Both the position numbers and the translations under genes were made by a program. A stretch of 64,000 nt of DNA. Origin: Flavobacteriales bacterium. Lineage in GTDB: Bacteria; Bacteroidota; Bacteroidia; Flavobacteriales; UBA7312. Of this stretch, positions 27,094 through 37,217 are shown piece after piece. Under the pieces are notes generated by a model. That model ran no database searches and had not been told where the DNA came from. It was given only the letters and a program-made list of their open reading frames with translations. The stretch spans positions 28,682 to 92,681 of the forward strand of contig JADHMQ010000006.1 in the NCBI GenBank assembly GCA_016779935.1, given 5' to 3'. Position 1 is the first letter of the stretch; every line of letters starts with the position of its first letter.

Positions 27094-29211
27094 ATGAAAG
27101 AAATTGTAAAAAAGATTGAACAAAAAGACGGTAGAACCATTGAATTAAGAACAGGAAAACTGGCTAAACAAGCTGATGGAACTGTTGAAGTAAGAATGGG
27201 CAACTCCGTACTTTTAGCAACTGTTGTTTCCAGCAAAGAAGCTAAAGACGATGTTGACTTCCTACCACTTACAGTGGATTACAGAGAAAAATTTGCCGCT
27301 GACGGAAGATTTCCAGGCGGATTTTTAAAACGTGAAGCAAGACCAACTGACCATGAAATTTTAATCATGCGATTAGTTGACAGAATATTAAGACCCCTAT
27401 TTCCTAGCGATTATCACGCAGAAACGCAGATTATGCTATCTCTTTTATCGCATGACGAAAACGTTTGTCCTGAAGCATTAGCTGGTTTAGGCGCTTCAGC
27501 AGCACTAGCCGTATCTGACATACCGTTCAACGGACCAATATCAGAAGTTAGAGTAGGTAGAATTAATGGCGAATTAATTGCTAACCCAACACCAGCTCAA
27601 TTAGAAGAATCAGATATTGATATGGTTATCGGAGCTTCAGCAGATAGCGTGGCAATGGTTGAAGGTGAAATGGATGAAATTTCTGAAGCTGAAATGGTTG
27701 AAGCTATTAAATTTGCTCACGAAGAAATCAAAAACCATTGCGCTGTTCAATTAGAACTTACTAAAGCAGTAGGAAAAGAAGATAAAAGAGAATATTCTCA
27801 CGAAAATCACGATAAAGAACTTGAAGACAAGGTGATGTCTTTTTGTTACGACAAGTTTTATGCCGTAGCCAAAAAAGCCTCAGACAAACACACAAGAAGT
27901 GAAGAATTTAAAGCAGTCAAAGATGCTTTCAAAGAAACACTATCAGAAGAAGAATTATCTGAAAAGAGCTTCATGTTAGGTGGATACTTCAAAAAAGCAG
28001 AAAAGAAAGCCGTTAGAGATATGGTTCTTAACGAAAATGTTCGTTTAGACGGTCGTACGCCTTCTGACATTCGTCCAATCTGGTGTGAAGTTGATTACCT
28101 ACCAAGCCCACACGGCTCTGCATTGTTTACAAGAGGTGAAACACAATCACTAACAACTGTAACCTTAGGAACAAAAATGGATGAAAATAGAATTGATGGC
28201 GTTACAATGGTAGGCTCTGAAAGGTTCTATTTACATTATAACTTCCCTCCTTATTCTACAGGAGAAGCAAGACCAATTAGAGGTGTAAGTAGAAGAGAAA
28301 TCGGACACGGTAATTTAGCTCAAAGAGCATTGTCAAGAATGATTGACAAAGACAATCCTTATACAGTAAGAGTTGTTTCTGATATTCTAGAATCTAACGG
28401 ATCATCCTCAATGGCTACTGTATGTGCAGGAACTATGGCACTAATGGATGCTGGTGTGAAATTAAGAAAAGCAGTTTCTGGAATTGCAATGGGCCTTATT
28501 ACTGATGGCACTAACTTCGCTGTGCTTTCAGATATTTTAGGAGATGAAGATTTCTTAGGAGATATGGACTTTAAAGTGTGTGGTACAAAAGACGGTATTA
28601 CTGCTTGCCAGATGGATATTAAAATTGAAGGTTTATCTTATGAAATTCTTACCAAAGCACTTGAGCAATCAAATGCTGGAAGAATGCACATTTTAGGTAA
28701 ATTAACCGATACTATTTCTGAACCTAGAGAGCAACTCAAACCACATGTACCAAAAATTCATGTGATGTATATTCCTAAAGAAACTATCGGTGCTGTTATT
28801 GGACCTGGTGGAAAAATCATTCAGCAGTTACAAGCTGATACGGATACAACTATTACTATTGAAGAAATCGATAATCAAGGTAAAGTTGAAATTTTAGGAA
28901 CAGGGCAAGAATTACTTGACAATGCTATTTCGGAAATTAAAGCATTAACCTTTACTCCTGAAGTTGGAGATGTATTTACAGGGACAGTTCGTTCTATAAT
29001 GCCTTATGGTGCATTTGTAAATATTGGTAAAGGAACTGATGGTTTACTTCATATTTCTGAAATTAATTGGGAAAGAGTAGAAAATGTTGAAGACGTACTG
29101 AAAGAAGGCGATAAAGTTGAAGTGAAATTAACTGAAATTGACCCTAAATCTGGAAAGCTTCGTCTATCAAGAAAAGTGCTTTTGCCAAAACCAGAAAAAA
29201 ATAGTAATTAA
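27094..29211 (+). CDS. pnp: Polyribonucleotide nucleotidyltransferase (PNPase)
   Basis: 705 aa. It has two RNase PH domains (about 10-230 and 310-540), with phosphate-site blocks [21 protein letters not shown] and [17 protein letters not shown], joined by an all-helical linker. A KH domain ([20 protein letters not shown]) and an S1 domain ([21 protein letters not shown]) close the protein. It degrades RNA 3' to 5' using phosphate. It follows rpsO, as in many bacteria. Confidence 0.97.
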   Translation: MKEIVKKIEQKDGRTIELRTGKLAKQADGTVEVRMGNSVLLATVVSSKEAKDDVDFLPLTVDYREKFAADGRFPGGFLKREARPTDHEILIMRLVDRILRPLFPSDYHAETQIMLSLLSHDENVCPEALAGLGASAALAVSDIPFNGPISEVRVGRINGELIANPTPAQLEESDIDMVIGASADSVAMVEGEMDEISEAEMVEAIKFAHEEIKNHCAVQLELTKAVGKEDKREYSHENHDKELEDKVMSFCYDKFYAVAKKASDKHTRSEEFKAVKDAFKETLSEEELSEKSFMLGGYFKKAEKKAVRDMVLNENVRLDGRTPSDIRPIWCEVDYLPSPHGSALFTRGETQSLTTVTLGTKMDENRIDGVTMVGSERFYLHYNFPPYSTGEARPIRGVSRREIGHGNLAQRALSRMIDKDNPYTVRVVSDILESNGSSSMATVCAGTMALMDAGVKLRKAVSGIAMGLITDGTNFAVLSDILGDEDFLGDMDFKVCGTKDGITACQMDIKIEGLSYEILTKALEQSNAGRMHILGKLTDTISEPREQLKPHVPKIHVMYIPKETIGAVIGPGGKIIQQLQADTDTTITIEEIDNQGKVEILGTGQELLDNAISEIKALTFTPEVGDVFTGTVRSIMPYGAFVNIGKGTDGLLHISEINWERVENVEDVLKEGDKVEVKLTEIDPKSGKLRLSRKVLLPKPEKNSN

Positions 29212-29248
29212 TTGAAACCTTTTCGATTTATTGCACGTATACAAAATA

Positions 29249-29260
29249 TTAGTGCACTAA
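29249..29260. promoter_or_regulatory. Perfect 12-bp palindrome upstream of rpoD
   Basis: TTAGTGCACTAA is identical on both strands and ends 17 nt before the rpoD ATG. It could be an operator or just a short hairpin in the leader. No known motif was recognised. Confidence 0.35.
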
Positions 29261-29277
29261 AACTATAAATTATACAG

Positions 29278-30141
29278 ATGAGACAACTAAAAATTACCAA
29301 ACAGGTTACCAATAGAGAAACAGCTTCTCTAGACAAATATTTACAAGAAATTGGTCGAGTTGACTTAATCACTGCTGAAGAAGAGGTAGAATTAGCACAA
29401 CGAATCAAAGCTGGTGACGAAACCGCTTTAGAAAAGCTTACAAAAGCTAACTTAAGATTCGTTGTATCTGTTGCAAAACAATACCAAAATCAGGGTTTAT
29501 CATTACCTGATTTAATTAACGAAGGGAATTTAGGTCTTATAAAAGCGGCTCGTCGTTTTGACGAAACACGAGGATTTAAATTTATCTCTTATGCAGTTTG
29601 GTGGATTCGTCAGTCAATTTTACAAGCTCTAGCTGAACAATCAAGAATTGTCCGTCTACCTTTAAACAAAATTGGCTCTATTAACAAAATCAACAAAGTA
29701 TATGCTCTTTTAGAACAGCGTTTAGAAAGACCTCCTACTGCTGAAGAAGTGGCAAGAGAATTAGACTTATCGGAAGAGGAAGTGAAGCAGGCAATGAAAA
29801 ATTCAGGTCGTCACGTATCTATGGATGCTCCACTTGTTGAAGGGGAAGACAGTAATATGTATAATGTGATTGGTAGTGAAGATAGTCCTAACCCTGATGA
29901 AGGCTTAATTGTTGACTCATTACGTCAAGAAATTGGTCGAGCATTAGCAACACTAACCCCTAGAGAAGGTGAAGTTATCAAAGCTTATTTTGGATTGAAT
30001 GGTACTCATGCCATGACTCTTGAAGAAATCGGTGAAGCATTTGACCTTACTCGAGAAAGAGTTCGTCAGATTAAAGAAAAAGCAGTGAGGCGATTAAAAC
30101 ATACTTCTAGAAGTAAGATTTTAAAAACCTACTTAGGATAA
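29278..30141 (+). CDS. rpoD: Primary RNA polymerase sigma factor (RpoD/SigA, short Bacteroidota type)
   Basis: 287 aa. It lacks region 1.1 and the long non-conserved insert of E. coli sigma-70, as is normal in Bacteroidota. Region 1.2 is [20 protein letters not shown], and region 2 is [17 protein letters not shown] through [20 protein letters not shown]. Region 3 contains [15 protein letters not shown], and region 4 holds [20 protein letters not shown]. It recognises the -33/-7 (TTG / TAnnTTTG) promoters used across this window. A UUCG-loop terminator follows. Confidence 0.96.
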   Translation: MRQLKITKQVTNRETASLDKYLQEIGRVDLITAEEEVELAQRIKAGDETALEKLTKANLRFVVSVAKQYQNQGLSLPDLINEGNLGLIKAARRFDETRGFKFISYAVWWIRQSILQALAEQSRIVRLPLNKIGSINKINKVYALLEQRLERPPTAEEVARELDLSEEEVKQAMKNSGRHVSMDAPLVEGEDSNMYNVIGSEDSPNPDEGLIVDSLRQEIGRALATLTPREGEVIKAYFGLNGTHAMTLEEIGEAFDLTRERVRQIKEKAVRRLKHTSRSKILKTYLG

Positions 30142-30146
30142 ATTAT

Positions 30147-30171
30147 AGAGAGCTTCGGCTCTCTTTTTTTT
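30147..30171 (+). terminator. Intrinsic terminator after rpoD
   Basis: A 7-bp stem AGAGAGC / GCTCTCT closed by a TTCG tetraloop and followed by a run of T residues, 5 nt after the rpoD stop. Confidence 0.88.
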
Positions 30172-30179
30172 TAACTTTG
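30172..30179 (+). promoter_or_regulatory. Probable rpe promoter (-7 box)
   Basis: TAACTTTG matches TAnnTTTG, directly after the rpoD terminator and 20 nt before the rpe ATG. Confidence 0.55.
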
Positions 30180-30199
30180 CCAAAACTAAATCATCATTT

Positions 30200-30850
30200 A
30201 TGTCACATTTAATAGCCCCCTCAATACTATCCGCCGATTTTGCCAACCTTCAAAAAGATTGTGAAATGGTCAACAATAGCAATGCCGATTGGTTTCATAT
30301 TGATGTTATGGATGGCATTTTTGTGCCAAACATCTCTTTTGGGATTCCTGTAATAAAGGCTATTAAAAAATACGCTAAAAAAACCATGGATGTGCACTTG
30401 ATGATTATTGACCCTGACAGATACATCAAAACATTCAAAGGGGTGGGCGCTGATATTTTAACCGTGCATTACGAAGCCTGTACACATTTACACAGAACCT
30501 TACAAGCTATAAAAGCAGAAGGCATGCAAGCTGGTGTGGCACTTAACCCACACACATCAGTAGATTTATTAAAAGATACCATTCAAGAGATTGACCTCGT
30601 GTGTATTATGTCCGTTAACCCAGGATTTGGCGGACAATCCTTTATTGAAAACACCTATGACAAGGTAAAAGAATTAAAAACGCTAATCAATAGTAAAGGG
30701 GCAAATACTAAGATAGAAATTGACGGAGGTGTAAATTCACAAAATGCACCAAAACTTATTGAAGCTGGAGCCGATATTTTAGTAGCAGGTAGTTTTGTTT
30801 TCAAATCTGAAAACCCTAGCCAAACAATCAGTGATTTAAAAAACTGCTAA
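30200..30850 (+). CDS. rpe: Ribulose-phosphate 3-epimerase
   Basis: 216 aa TIM barrel. Motifs: APSILSADFANL, WFHIDVMDGIFVPNISFG, VHLMIIDPDRYI, VHYEA, VCIMSVNPGFGGQSFI and IEIDGGVN with the catalytic Asp. It interconverts ribulose-5-phosphate and xylulose-5-phosphate in the pentose phosphate pathway. It has its own promoter after the rpoD terminator. The 3' end overlaps the convergent dehydrogenase gene by 4 nt. Confidence 0.96.
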   Translation: MSHLIAPSILSADFANLQKDCEMVNNSNADWFHIDVMDGIFVPNISFGIPVIKAIKKYAKKTMDVHLMIIDPDRYIKTFKGVGADILTVHYEACTHLHRTLQAIKAEGMQAGVALNPHTSVDLLKDTIQEIDLVCIMSVNPGFGGQSFIENTYDKVKELKTLINSKGANTKIEIDGGVNSQNAPKLIEAGADILVAGSFVFKSENPSQTISDLKNC

Positions 30851-32058
30851 TTACCGTTTAAGAAACCCCTTAAATACTCATAAGGAGAATTCAAATCACC
30901 ATCTTTACAGATTGTAGCCCTGTCTATGATTTGTTCTGTATCTTCACCTAATAAAACTGGGAAAACATACTTTAATAATTCGTTTCCAAAATCTTCAGAA
31001 GCATCTTTAGGCAATTCACAAGGTAAATTATCCACTGCCATAACAGTTATCACATCCTCTTTATCAAAAACATCTTCAGATTCAGTACCAGGGTTATAGC
31101 CATAAATAGGCTCAGCAATAGTAGACGGACGAATGGTAGAAGCCACAGGACCATCAATATCGCAAGAAATATCTGCTATGGTACGAATTTTAAACTCTGA
31201 AGACTTAGCATCTTGTCTCGTAAAAAGATAAGGTGAACCCGCCCCATAATAATGCCCCGCAATGAAAATATCAGCACATTTGGCGTAGTCCATAAATGTA
31301 GACTCAAACAATTCAGGTGCAGTAAAAAACTCTTGCGTAGAAAATTCTGAACCATCAATCTTGGCATTATAATCAGGAAAGTCAACATGCACAAAAACAG
31401 CCTCGTCAAAAGACTGAGACTTAAACTCCTCTTTACTCACCTCTCTTATACCCAAAGCATGAATAATTTCTAAAGCCCCCTTTCCTACTCTGCCATTTCC
31501 AGAAACGATAATTTTGATAGTTGGTAAATCTACTTTTTTAAGTTCTTGATCAAGTTCCTTTCTATTATCGCAAAGATTAGCAGCTTTTAAATCAAATCGT
31601 TTCGTTCGCTTTCCGTAAGCCAAAAATCCATTATAGCAACCTACCACACCGGCATATCTACCAAACCCAATAATTCGTCTTCCGTTAGAATGCTTTAATG
31701 TTTCATAATCTACCATAGAGATGTTTTTCTCCACCATCTTCTGAAGCAAGCCCCTATTGTAAGGCTGTTCTTTTATAGTATGAGAAAAATAAAAATAGGT
31801 TTTACCAGCCAATAAATTGGGTTTTGGCACTTCCTTTACACCGAATAGAACATCGCAATCAGAAACATCATCAACTAGTGATATACCTAGCTTTAAATAT
31901 TCATCATCAGAAAAACATCGAATTGGACTTTTCTGAACAACTAATTGGATGTTAGGATATTGAAGGGATAAATCGGCACATTGCTGAGGAGATAATGGAA
32001 CTCTTTTATCGGGAGGTGATTTTTCTTCTCGTAAAACGCCAATCTTTAATATATCCAT
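30847..32058 (-). CDS. Saccharopine dehydrogenase / lysine-ketoglutarate reductase-like enzyme (AlaDH/PNT fold)
   Basis: 403 aa. The N-terminal alanine-dehydrogenase/PNT-type domain begins IGVLREEKSPPDKRVPLSPQQC. FYFSHTIKEQPYNRGLLQKM and NGRRIIGFGRYAGVVGCYN match the lysine-ketoglutarate reductase/LYS1 group better than true alanine dehydrogenase. A Rossmann motif KIIVSGNGRVGKGALEI binds NAD(P). It probably acts in lysine metabolism, by forming or oxidising saccharopine, but the neighbours give no pathway support. A minus-strand TAATTTTG box (32063-32070) ends 4 nt before the ATG, predicting a leaderless mRNA. Confidence 0.78.
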   Translation of the reverse strand: MDILKIGVLREEKSPPDKRVPLSPQQCADLSLQYPNIQLVVQKSPIRCFSDDEYLKLGISLVDDVSDCDVLFGVKEVPKPNLLAGKTYFYFSHTIKEQPYNRGLLQKMVEKNISMVDYETLKHSNGRRIIGFGRYAGVVGCYNGFLAYGKRTKRFDLKAANLCDNRKELDQELKKVDLPTIKIIVSGNGRVGKGALEIIHALGIREVSKEEFKSQSFDEAVFVHVDFPDYNAKIDGSEFSTQEFFTAPELFESTFMDYAKCADIFIAGHYYGAGSPYLFTRQDAKSSEFKIRTIADISCDIDGPVASTIRPSTIAEPIYGYNPGTESEDVFDKEDVITVMAVDNLPCELPKDASEDFGNELLKYVFPVLLGEDTEQIIDRATICKDGDLNSPYEYLRGFLNGN

Positions 32059-32062
32059 GCCT

Positions 32063-32070
32063 CAAAATTA
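32063..32070 (-). promoter_or_regulatory. Probable -7 box of the saccharopine-dehydrogenase-like gene
   Basis: The minus-strand reading TAATTTTG is a TAnnTTTG match 4 nt before the ATG, giving a leaderless layout. Confidence 0.55.
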
Positions 32071-32112
32071 GCAGAATTTATCCAATTTAAACCTCATAAT
32101 ACCAACAAAAAA

Positions 32113-33066
32113 TTAACGTTTACGCTTTCTTTGGCTCATGTAGTTATGGATAGCATCTTTAGACGTTAGCCAATTTTTACCCTCTTTGTAGGCGTCTATT
32201 TTACCTTGACGGGCTAATAGACTAACATACTCCTGACAATAAGGCACATCATCCTCTTTCACAATATTAGCTATTTCGTCAAAACCATAATCAGCCCCTG
32301 GCAAAGCGGCTATGTATATGTTTAGAGTACGTTCAACAGCTTGAACCATAAGAAGCATCAATTTGTAATAGTTTCCATTATTGGCTGCATTTAAAGCAGT
32401 ATAATATTTTTTTCTATCGTTTCTAAGGATGATAGCAGGTGGAAAACCATAAGTCATTAAAAGAAGGTTCATACACAAACGAGCAGTACGGCCATTACCA
32501 TCAAAAAATGGGTGAATCCAAACCAGTTTGTGGTGAAAAACCGCAGCCAATTCAATAACATTTAGGTTCAATGGATTGTTTTCTGTAAAAGCCATCAATT
32601 CATCAAGCAAAAGAGATACTTTTTGAGCATTAGGCGGTATAAAATTTGCGCCAGAAATACGCACTCCTCCATTACGAATACGACCTGCCTGTTCATCTTC
32701 GATAGAACGAAGAATGAGAGCATGTAAAGCTAGAAGAGTATTGATAGAAAGAGGTGTTTTATTAGACACATATTCATCAAGTAAGTGAAGTGCTGTTTCG
32801 TGGTTTTTAGCTTCAAAATGTTCTCTAAGTGATTTTCCTTTTATCGTTATACCTTCTTGCAACACCATTTGAGTTTCTCTTAGACTAAGGGTATTACCTT
32901 CAATACTATTGGAATTATAGGTCCATTCTATAGCAAGACTTTCTTTTAATTTGAGAAGGGCACCACTAGGCAATGGACGGTTATTTTGAAGCTGTTTTTG
33001 CTTATCAAACAAGCGTTCAAATGTACTTTCTAGCTCTGCTCTATATGTTAAATCTATACTCCACAC
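32113..33066 (-). CDS. Fic-domain protein (probable AMP-transferase), self-inhibited class II type
   Basis: 317 aa. The Fic active-site motif is HPFFDGNGRTAR (His185 to Arg196), matching HxFx(D/E)GNGRxxR. An N-terminal inhibitory helix motif S/TxxxE(G/N) reads SNSIEG (52-57), marking a class II Fic that blocks its own ATP site. A small C-terminal helical or winged-helix region follows. Fic proteins usually AMPylate Tyr, Ser or Thr of target proteins; the target here is unknown and no antitoxin partner is adjacent. The start is a GTG, with a TATCTTTG box (minus strand, 33071-33078) ending 4 nt before it. Confidence 0.9.
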   Translation of the reverse strand: MWSIDLTYRAELESTFERLFDKQKQLQNNRPLPSGALLKLKESLAIEWTYNSNSIEGNTLSLRETQMVLQEGITIKGKSLREHFEAKNHETALHLLDEYVSNKTPLSINTLLALHALILRSIEDEQAGRIRNGGVRISGANFIPPNAQKVSLLLDELMAFTENNPLNLNVIELAAVFHHKLVWIHPFFDGNGRTARLCMNLLLMTYGFPPAIILRNDRKKYYTALNAANNGNYYKLMLLMVQAVERTLNIYIAALPGADYGFDEIANIVKEDDVPYCQEYVSLLARQGKIDAYKEGKNWLTSKDAIHNYMSQRKRKR

Positions 33067-33070
33067 CCAA

Positions 33071-33078
33071 CAAAGATA
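33071..33078 (-). promoter_or_regulatory. Probable -7 box of the fic gene
   Basis: The minus-strand reading TATCTTTG is 4 nt before the GTG start, giving a leaderless layout. Confidence 0.6.
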
Positions 33079-33199
33079 CTTAATTATCGGTTATAATCAA
33101 AAACACATTAAACGATATTAGTATTTTTGAACAAAAACACTACATTCTACTAAATGATAAAAATTGAATTTAAAAAATAAGGTGAAATCCGCACAAGAA

Positions 33200-36100
33200 T
33201 TATTCTTTCTCAAGATTTTCTAAACGTTGCAATACATCGTGAAGGGTTTCCTTTAGAGTTTGATTTTCTATTTCAAGTCTATCATTTTGAGATTTTAACT
33301 CCTTCACTGAATTAACCAAAGCTCCAATAATCGGACGATCAGCAAGGGTAAAATAACCTCTGTCGTCAGTACTTACAGCCTCAGGAATTACCGATTTAAC
33401 ATTTTGAGCTGAAAATCCAGTATAGCTATTTTCCGTTTCCATATTGGAGACATTATTCCATCGGAAATTAATTGGCTGCAGACCCATTACAGCATCTAAA
33501 CCTTTAGTGAAGTTTCCTGAAATATTTTTTAAACGTTCGTCAGAAGAAACTGATAGATTACCATTAGCATCGGATTGAACATCACCAGCACCAAGACCAT
33601 CAATCCGCATATTTCCTCTAAAATAGGCAAAACCATCGGAACCACGAAGACTAAACAAATTTTGGTCAGCAGCATTTTCAAAAATAAAACCTTGAGTTGT
33701 TGTATTATTTACTCTAAACCTGATGGCGTGTTGATTAAACCCAACTCCTGCTACAGCTGTACCTACATCTAAAGCACGCCCAGCACCCGAGCGAGACATA
33801 TATATTCCCCAGTTGGAATCGTTGTCATTCCACATAAAAATACCACGTTTGATAGTACCCGTCATATTGCCATCGGCACCATTCATAACCGTAAACAATC
33901 CGTGACCAATATTCCTAAATGAGCCGTTTACATCTAAGTTATATGCCGGTGTATGACGTTCGTTTATACCCACTCTACCGTCTGCACGTATGGTCATTGG
34001 CGTTCTATCTACATGATTGGTATTCCCTAAGCCCATGGTAATATCTAATCTTGTTCTAGCCGAAATTACACCTTCGTAAGTTCCCAAACGAAATTCTGCG
34101 TTTGTTGTATATTTTGAACCGCCTGTTCCTTGACGTTGCAAACGCAAAATTGGACTAACACCCGTATATGTTCCGCTCATAGCGGATGTATTCAGAACAT
34201 GTAATCTAGTTGTAGGATTTGTAACAGCTATACCCACATTACCGTTAGGTTTTATAATCATACGCGTATCGTTGGCGATGTTGTAGTCGTTATTATTGGC
34301 TTCATTGTTCAGAACGAAACGCATATCAGCTCGCTTCCAAGTGCCTAAACCATCTGAAATTATCGCATTTTTAACAGCATAATTTGCAGCTGTTGGATCT
34401 TGGCCAATTGATGTATTAAATTCTAAAATAGCATCTTGGTTTTCAGCACCGGCTGTAATTCGTAATTTCGTTTCTCCAGACGTAGAAACCTCTAACTTTG
34501 CATCGGGGTTTGTAGTTCCTATTCCAACTTGACCTAGATGGTAAATATCCTCGGTATTTGTTGTTGCAGCGGCATCGTCATCATCGCCAAACCAAGGCTC
34601 TTGAGATATAGCTGCTGCTGAGCGTTTTCTCAATACCCCATTAGCATCGGCTACCACTACTTCATCGGTAGCAGCGCCGGCTGTCAGTTCGTTAACACGC
34701 ACTTGGTCGTTGAAGTAAGCATAGCCATCAGAACCACGAAGACTCATTAACAAATCTTCATTACTGTTTTCAAAAATAAAACCAACACCGGCATGGTCTT
34801 GCACTCTATGACGAATGGAATATGAATTAAAGCCCACTCCAGCAACTGCAGTACCTCCTGACATAGAACGACCAGCCCCCGGACGAGACATATACATTCC
34901 CCATTTGTCATCCGTATCATTCCACATAAAAATACCACGTTTGATAGTACCCGTCATGTTGCCATCGGCACCATTCATTACCGTAAACAAACCATGTCCT
35001 TGGTTTCTAAAACTTCCATTAACATCAAGGCTATACGTTGGATCTGTTCTTCTTACCCCCACATTACCGCCTTTTCGAATAAATAGCCCTGTTTCGCCAT
35101 TGTAGGTAAGACCAAAATAGCGGTTACCAACAGTGCCATTATCCACATTTCGAATATCAAAACGAGATCTATTTCCGGCATTATTGGCATTAAACACCAA
35201 ACCAGTTTCACCTGAGGGGGTACTATGGTCTATTCTGTGTACACCGTTAGCCCAAATAATATTTCCGCCGTTTACATATAACCTGCTAGTACCCGGGTCA
35301 TTTATTCCTATTCCAACTTGCCCCATATGGTAAATATCCTCGGTATTGGTGGTGGCGGCGGCATCGTCATCATCGCCAAACCAAGGCTCTTGAGATATAG
35401 CTGCTGCAGAGCGTTTTCTCAATACCCCATTAGCATCGGCAACTACTACTTCATCCGCAGCAACGCCTGCATTTAGGGTTCTAACTCGTGCCTGACCATT
35501 AACGTCTAGTCGTTGTGTGGGTGCATTTGTTCCCATACCCACATTACCATCGTTTCGGACATACAACATTCCATCTTGACTAGAGTTTCTTACATCTAAT
35601 GCATAGGTAGTTGTTGTATTTGTAACACCCGTATTGATATGCATTCCATATCCACTGCCATGAGACAAAAAAGTGTTTGAAGTACCATTTTGAAAACGTG
35701 CTTGCCAGTTATTCGTGAAGGGTTTCACTACATGAAATGGGTAAGAGGGAGAAACTGTTCCCAAACCTACATACCCCGTAGTCCCCTTAGGCATAAGATT
35801 AATGTGTTGACTAGCATTTGATCCGGCTCCATAAATAGAATTAAAGCCGAACCCTATACCTTGTGTCCCGTTGGTATGTCTAAATTCTATTCCAGTGTCA
35901 TCGTCACCAATAGTGCCTGTAACATACAAAGGTCTATCAGAAGCATGTGTGCCTGAACGTCCATTATTTGATATGTCTAATCTATTTACAGGGTCAGCAA
36001 TTCCAATGCCTATATCATCCGCCATATGGTAAATATCTTCTGTATTGGAAGTAGCAGCTGCGTCATCGTCTGTACCAAACCAAGGTTCTTGTACCACATC

Positions 36101-36961
36101 TGAAAGTGAACGTTTTTTGAGTACACCTGTGGCATCGGCAACTACTAACTCATCGGCAGCAACGCCTGCGTTAAGGGTGCGTACCCGTGCCTGACCGTCT
36201 ACATCTAAGCGCTGTGAAGGAGTAATGTTTGCACCTATTCCAAAGTTCCCTGCACCCGTAAGCACGGCAGATGTTTGCTGGGTGCTTCCATCGGTGTTGG
36301 TCCATAGTTTTATAGCACCGTTGGTGCCACTAGCTGCATCGCCTGCCACCAAATCCAATACCCCAGAATTTGCCGTAGCATCATTTCCATGTAAATCTAT
36401 ACTGCCACCATTTTCTAAGTAAATGATATTTCCAACAAGAGTTAAGGTTTGATTATCATTTCCAGCAGAAGCTAAAAGAGAAGATAAATCAACTCCGCCT
36501 CCATTTTCAATAAGTAGTGAATCTCCTGAAAGGTATATTTTCTGATTATCTGGGTCTGGAATTCTATGTAAAGACAAGTAATCTAAATTTTCAAAATTGC
36601 TGCCATTGTCAAAATCAACTTCTACTTTTAACCATTTTTCTTTGCCATCCCAATCCATTTCATAGAAATCACTGAAAGTGTAAGTTCCCATCCCAACAAT
36701 GAGGTTTATCATACCATATCCATCAACTACAACATCATTATGGATTTCTGAAAATTCAAGTCCATTTAAATCATGAATTGAAAAACGTATGGACACCAAA
36801 GTATTTCTTAGGGGATTAGCATAATCTGCATCATATCCTGGCAATTCTTGACCGCCTTCTTTATTAAGCAACACAGCCTGATATGGCATTCCTGGAGTTT
36901 GAGAATAAACCTCTGAAATACATATTAAAATTACTAATGTTAAAAATATAAGCTTTTTCAT
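33200..36961 (-). CDS. Large secreted fiber-like protein with C-terminal S74 intramolecular chaperone domain
   Basis: 1253 aa from the ATG at 36961 (MKKLIFLTLVILICISEVYSQ signal peptide). A GTG two codons upstream is unlikely, given the TAnnTTTG box at 36969-36976. The N-terminal domain starts GMPYQAVLLNKEGGQELPG, typical of this Bacteroidota family. The middle is built of repeated low-complexity modules. Near the end, SSDERLKNISGNFTKGLDAV and LQPINFRWNN mark a peptidase S74 (endosialidase-type chaperone) domain, with a coiled coil after it (ELKSQNDRLEIENQTLKETL). Such proteins trimerise and self-cleave. No T9SS tail is evident. Confidence 0.83.
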   Translation of the reverse strand: MKKLIFLTLVILICISEVYSQTPGMPYQAVLLNKEGGQELPGYDADYANPLRNTLVSIRFSIHDLNGLEFSEIHNDVVVDGYGMINLIVGMGTYTFSDFYEMDWDGKEKWLKVEVDFDNGSNFENLDYLSLHRIPDPDNQKIYLSGDSLLIENGGGVDLSSLLASAGNDNQTLTLVGNIIYLENGGSIDLHGNDATANSGVLDLVAGDAASGTNGAIKLWTNTDGSTQQTSAVLTGAGNFGIGANITPSQRLDVDGQARVRTLNAGVAADELVVADATGVLKKRSLSDVVQEPWFGTDDDAAATSNTEDIYHMADDIGIGIADPVNRLDISNNGRSGTHASDRPLYVTGTIGDDDTGIEFRHTNGTQGIGFGFNSIYGAGSNASQHINLMPKGTTGYVGLGTVSPSYPFHVVKPFTNNWQARFQNGTSNTFLSHGSGYGMHINTGVTNTTTTYALDVRNSSQDGMLYVRNDGNVGMGTNAPTQRLDVNGQARVRTLNAGVAADEVVVADANGVLRKRSAAAISQEPWFGDDDDAAATTNTEDIYHMGQVGIGINDPGTSRLYVNGGNIIWANGVHRIDHSTPSGETGLVFNANNAGNRSRFDIRNVDNGTVGNRYFGLTYNGETGLFIRKGGNVGVRRTDPTYSLDVNGSFRNQGHGLFTVMNGADGNMTGTIKRGIFMWNDTDDKWGMYMSRPGAGRSMSGGTAVAGVGFNSYSIRHRVQDHAGVGFIFENSNEDLLMSLRGSDGYAYFNDQVRVNELTAGAATDEVVVADANGVLRKRSAAAISQEPWFGDDDDAAATTNTEDIYHLGQVGIGTTNPDAKLEVSTSGETKLRITAGAENQDAILEFNTSIGQDPTAANYAVKNAIISDGLGTWKRADMRFVLNNEANNNDYNIANDTRMIIKPNGNVGIAVTNPTTRLHVLNTSAMSGTYTGVSPILRLQRQGTGGSKYTTNAEFRLGTYEGVISARTRLDITMGLGNTNHVDRTPMTIRADGRVGINERHTPAYNLDVNGSFRNIGHGLFTVMNGADGNMTGTIKRGIFMWNDNDSNWGIYMSRSGAGRALDVGTAVAGVGFNQHAIRFRVNNTTTQGFIFENAADQNLFSLRGSDGFAYFRGNMRIDGLGAGDVQSDANGNLSVSSDERLKNISGNFTKGLDAVMGLQPINFRWNNVSNMETENSYTGFSAQNVKSVIPEAVSTDDRGYFTLADRPIIGALVNSVKELKSQNDRLEIENQTLKETLHDVLQRLENLEKE
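33780..36110 (-). repeat. Internal long repeats in the fiber gene
   Basis: Two near-identical blocks (about 33600-33960 and 34680-35040) encode GHGLFTVMNGADGNMTGTIK modules. Three copies of a block around 34520-34700, 35320-35500 and 36020-36200 encode QEPWFGDDDDAAATTNTEDI-like segments followed on the genome by VVADANGVLRKRS. DNA identity is high enough to permit recombination between copies, or assembly collapse. Confidence 0.75.
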
Positions 36962-36968
36962 CCTCACA

Positions 36969-36976
36969 CAAAATTA
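36969..36976 (-). promoter_or_regulatory. Probable -7 box of the fiber gene
   Basis: The minus-strand reading TAATTTTG is a TAnnTTTG match 7 nt before the ATG at 36961. Confidence 0.55.
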
Positions 36977-37184
36977 GACGCATTATCAACATCATTTGGG
37001 TAAAAATGGGCGAAATCAGATAGAAAAACCAACAAAAACAACGATCATTTATCAAACAAAAACCTCGTTTTATCTATAAAAATATGTTTTTAATCTGTCC
37101 ATATATTCGGGTATATCTAAACTCTAAAAATCAGACATTAACTGAAAACATCCTGCTTAGAGTTACTAAGTTAATTCAAAAGTG

Positions 37185-37192
37185 TAATTTTG
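37185..37192 (+). promoter_or_regulatory. Probable tmRNA promoter (-7 box)
   Basis: TAATTTTG matches TAnnTTTG, 25 nt before the mature 5' end of tmRNA, leaving a short 5' leader for RNase P. Confidence 0.5.
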
Positions 37193-37217
37193 CATCTGAT
37201 TATGTTCTTTTTTTATT

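Noticed and set aside
32113..33066. Fic protein as part of a toxin-antitoxin module.
   Set aside because: The inhibitory motif is in the same protein and no small antitoxin gene is adjacent.
34815..35333. Plus-strand open frames inside the fiber gene.
   Set aside because: They lie antisense to a clear long protein with repeats and have no family likeness.
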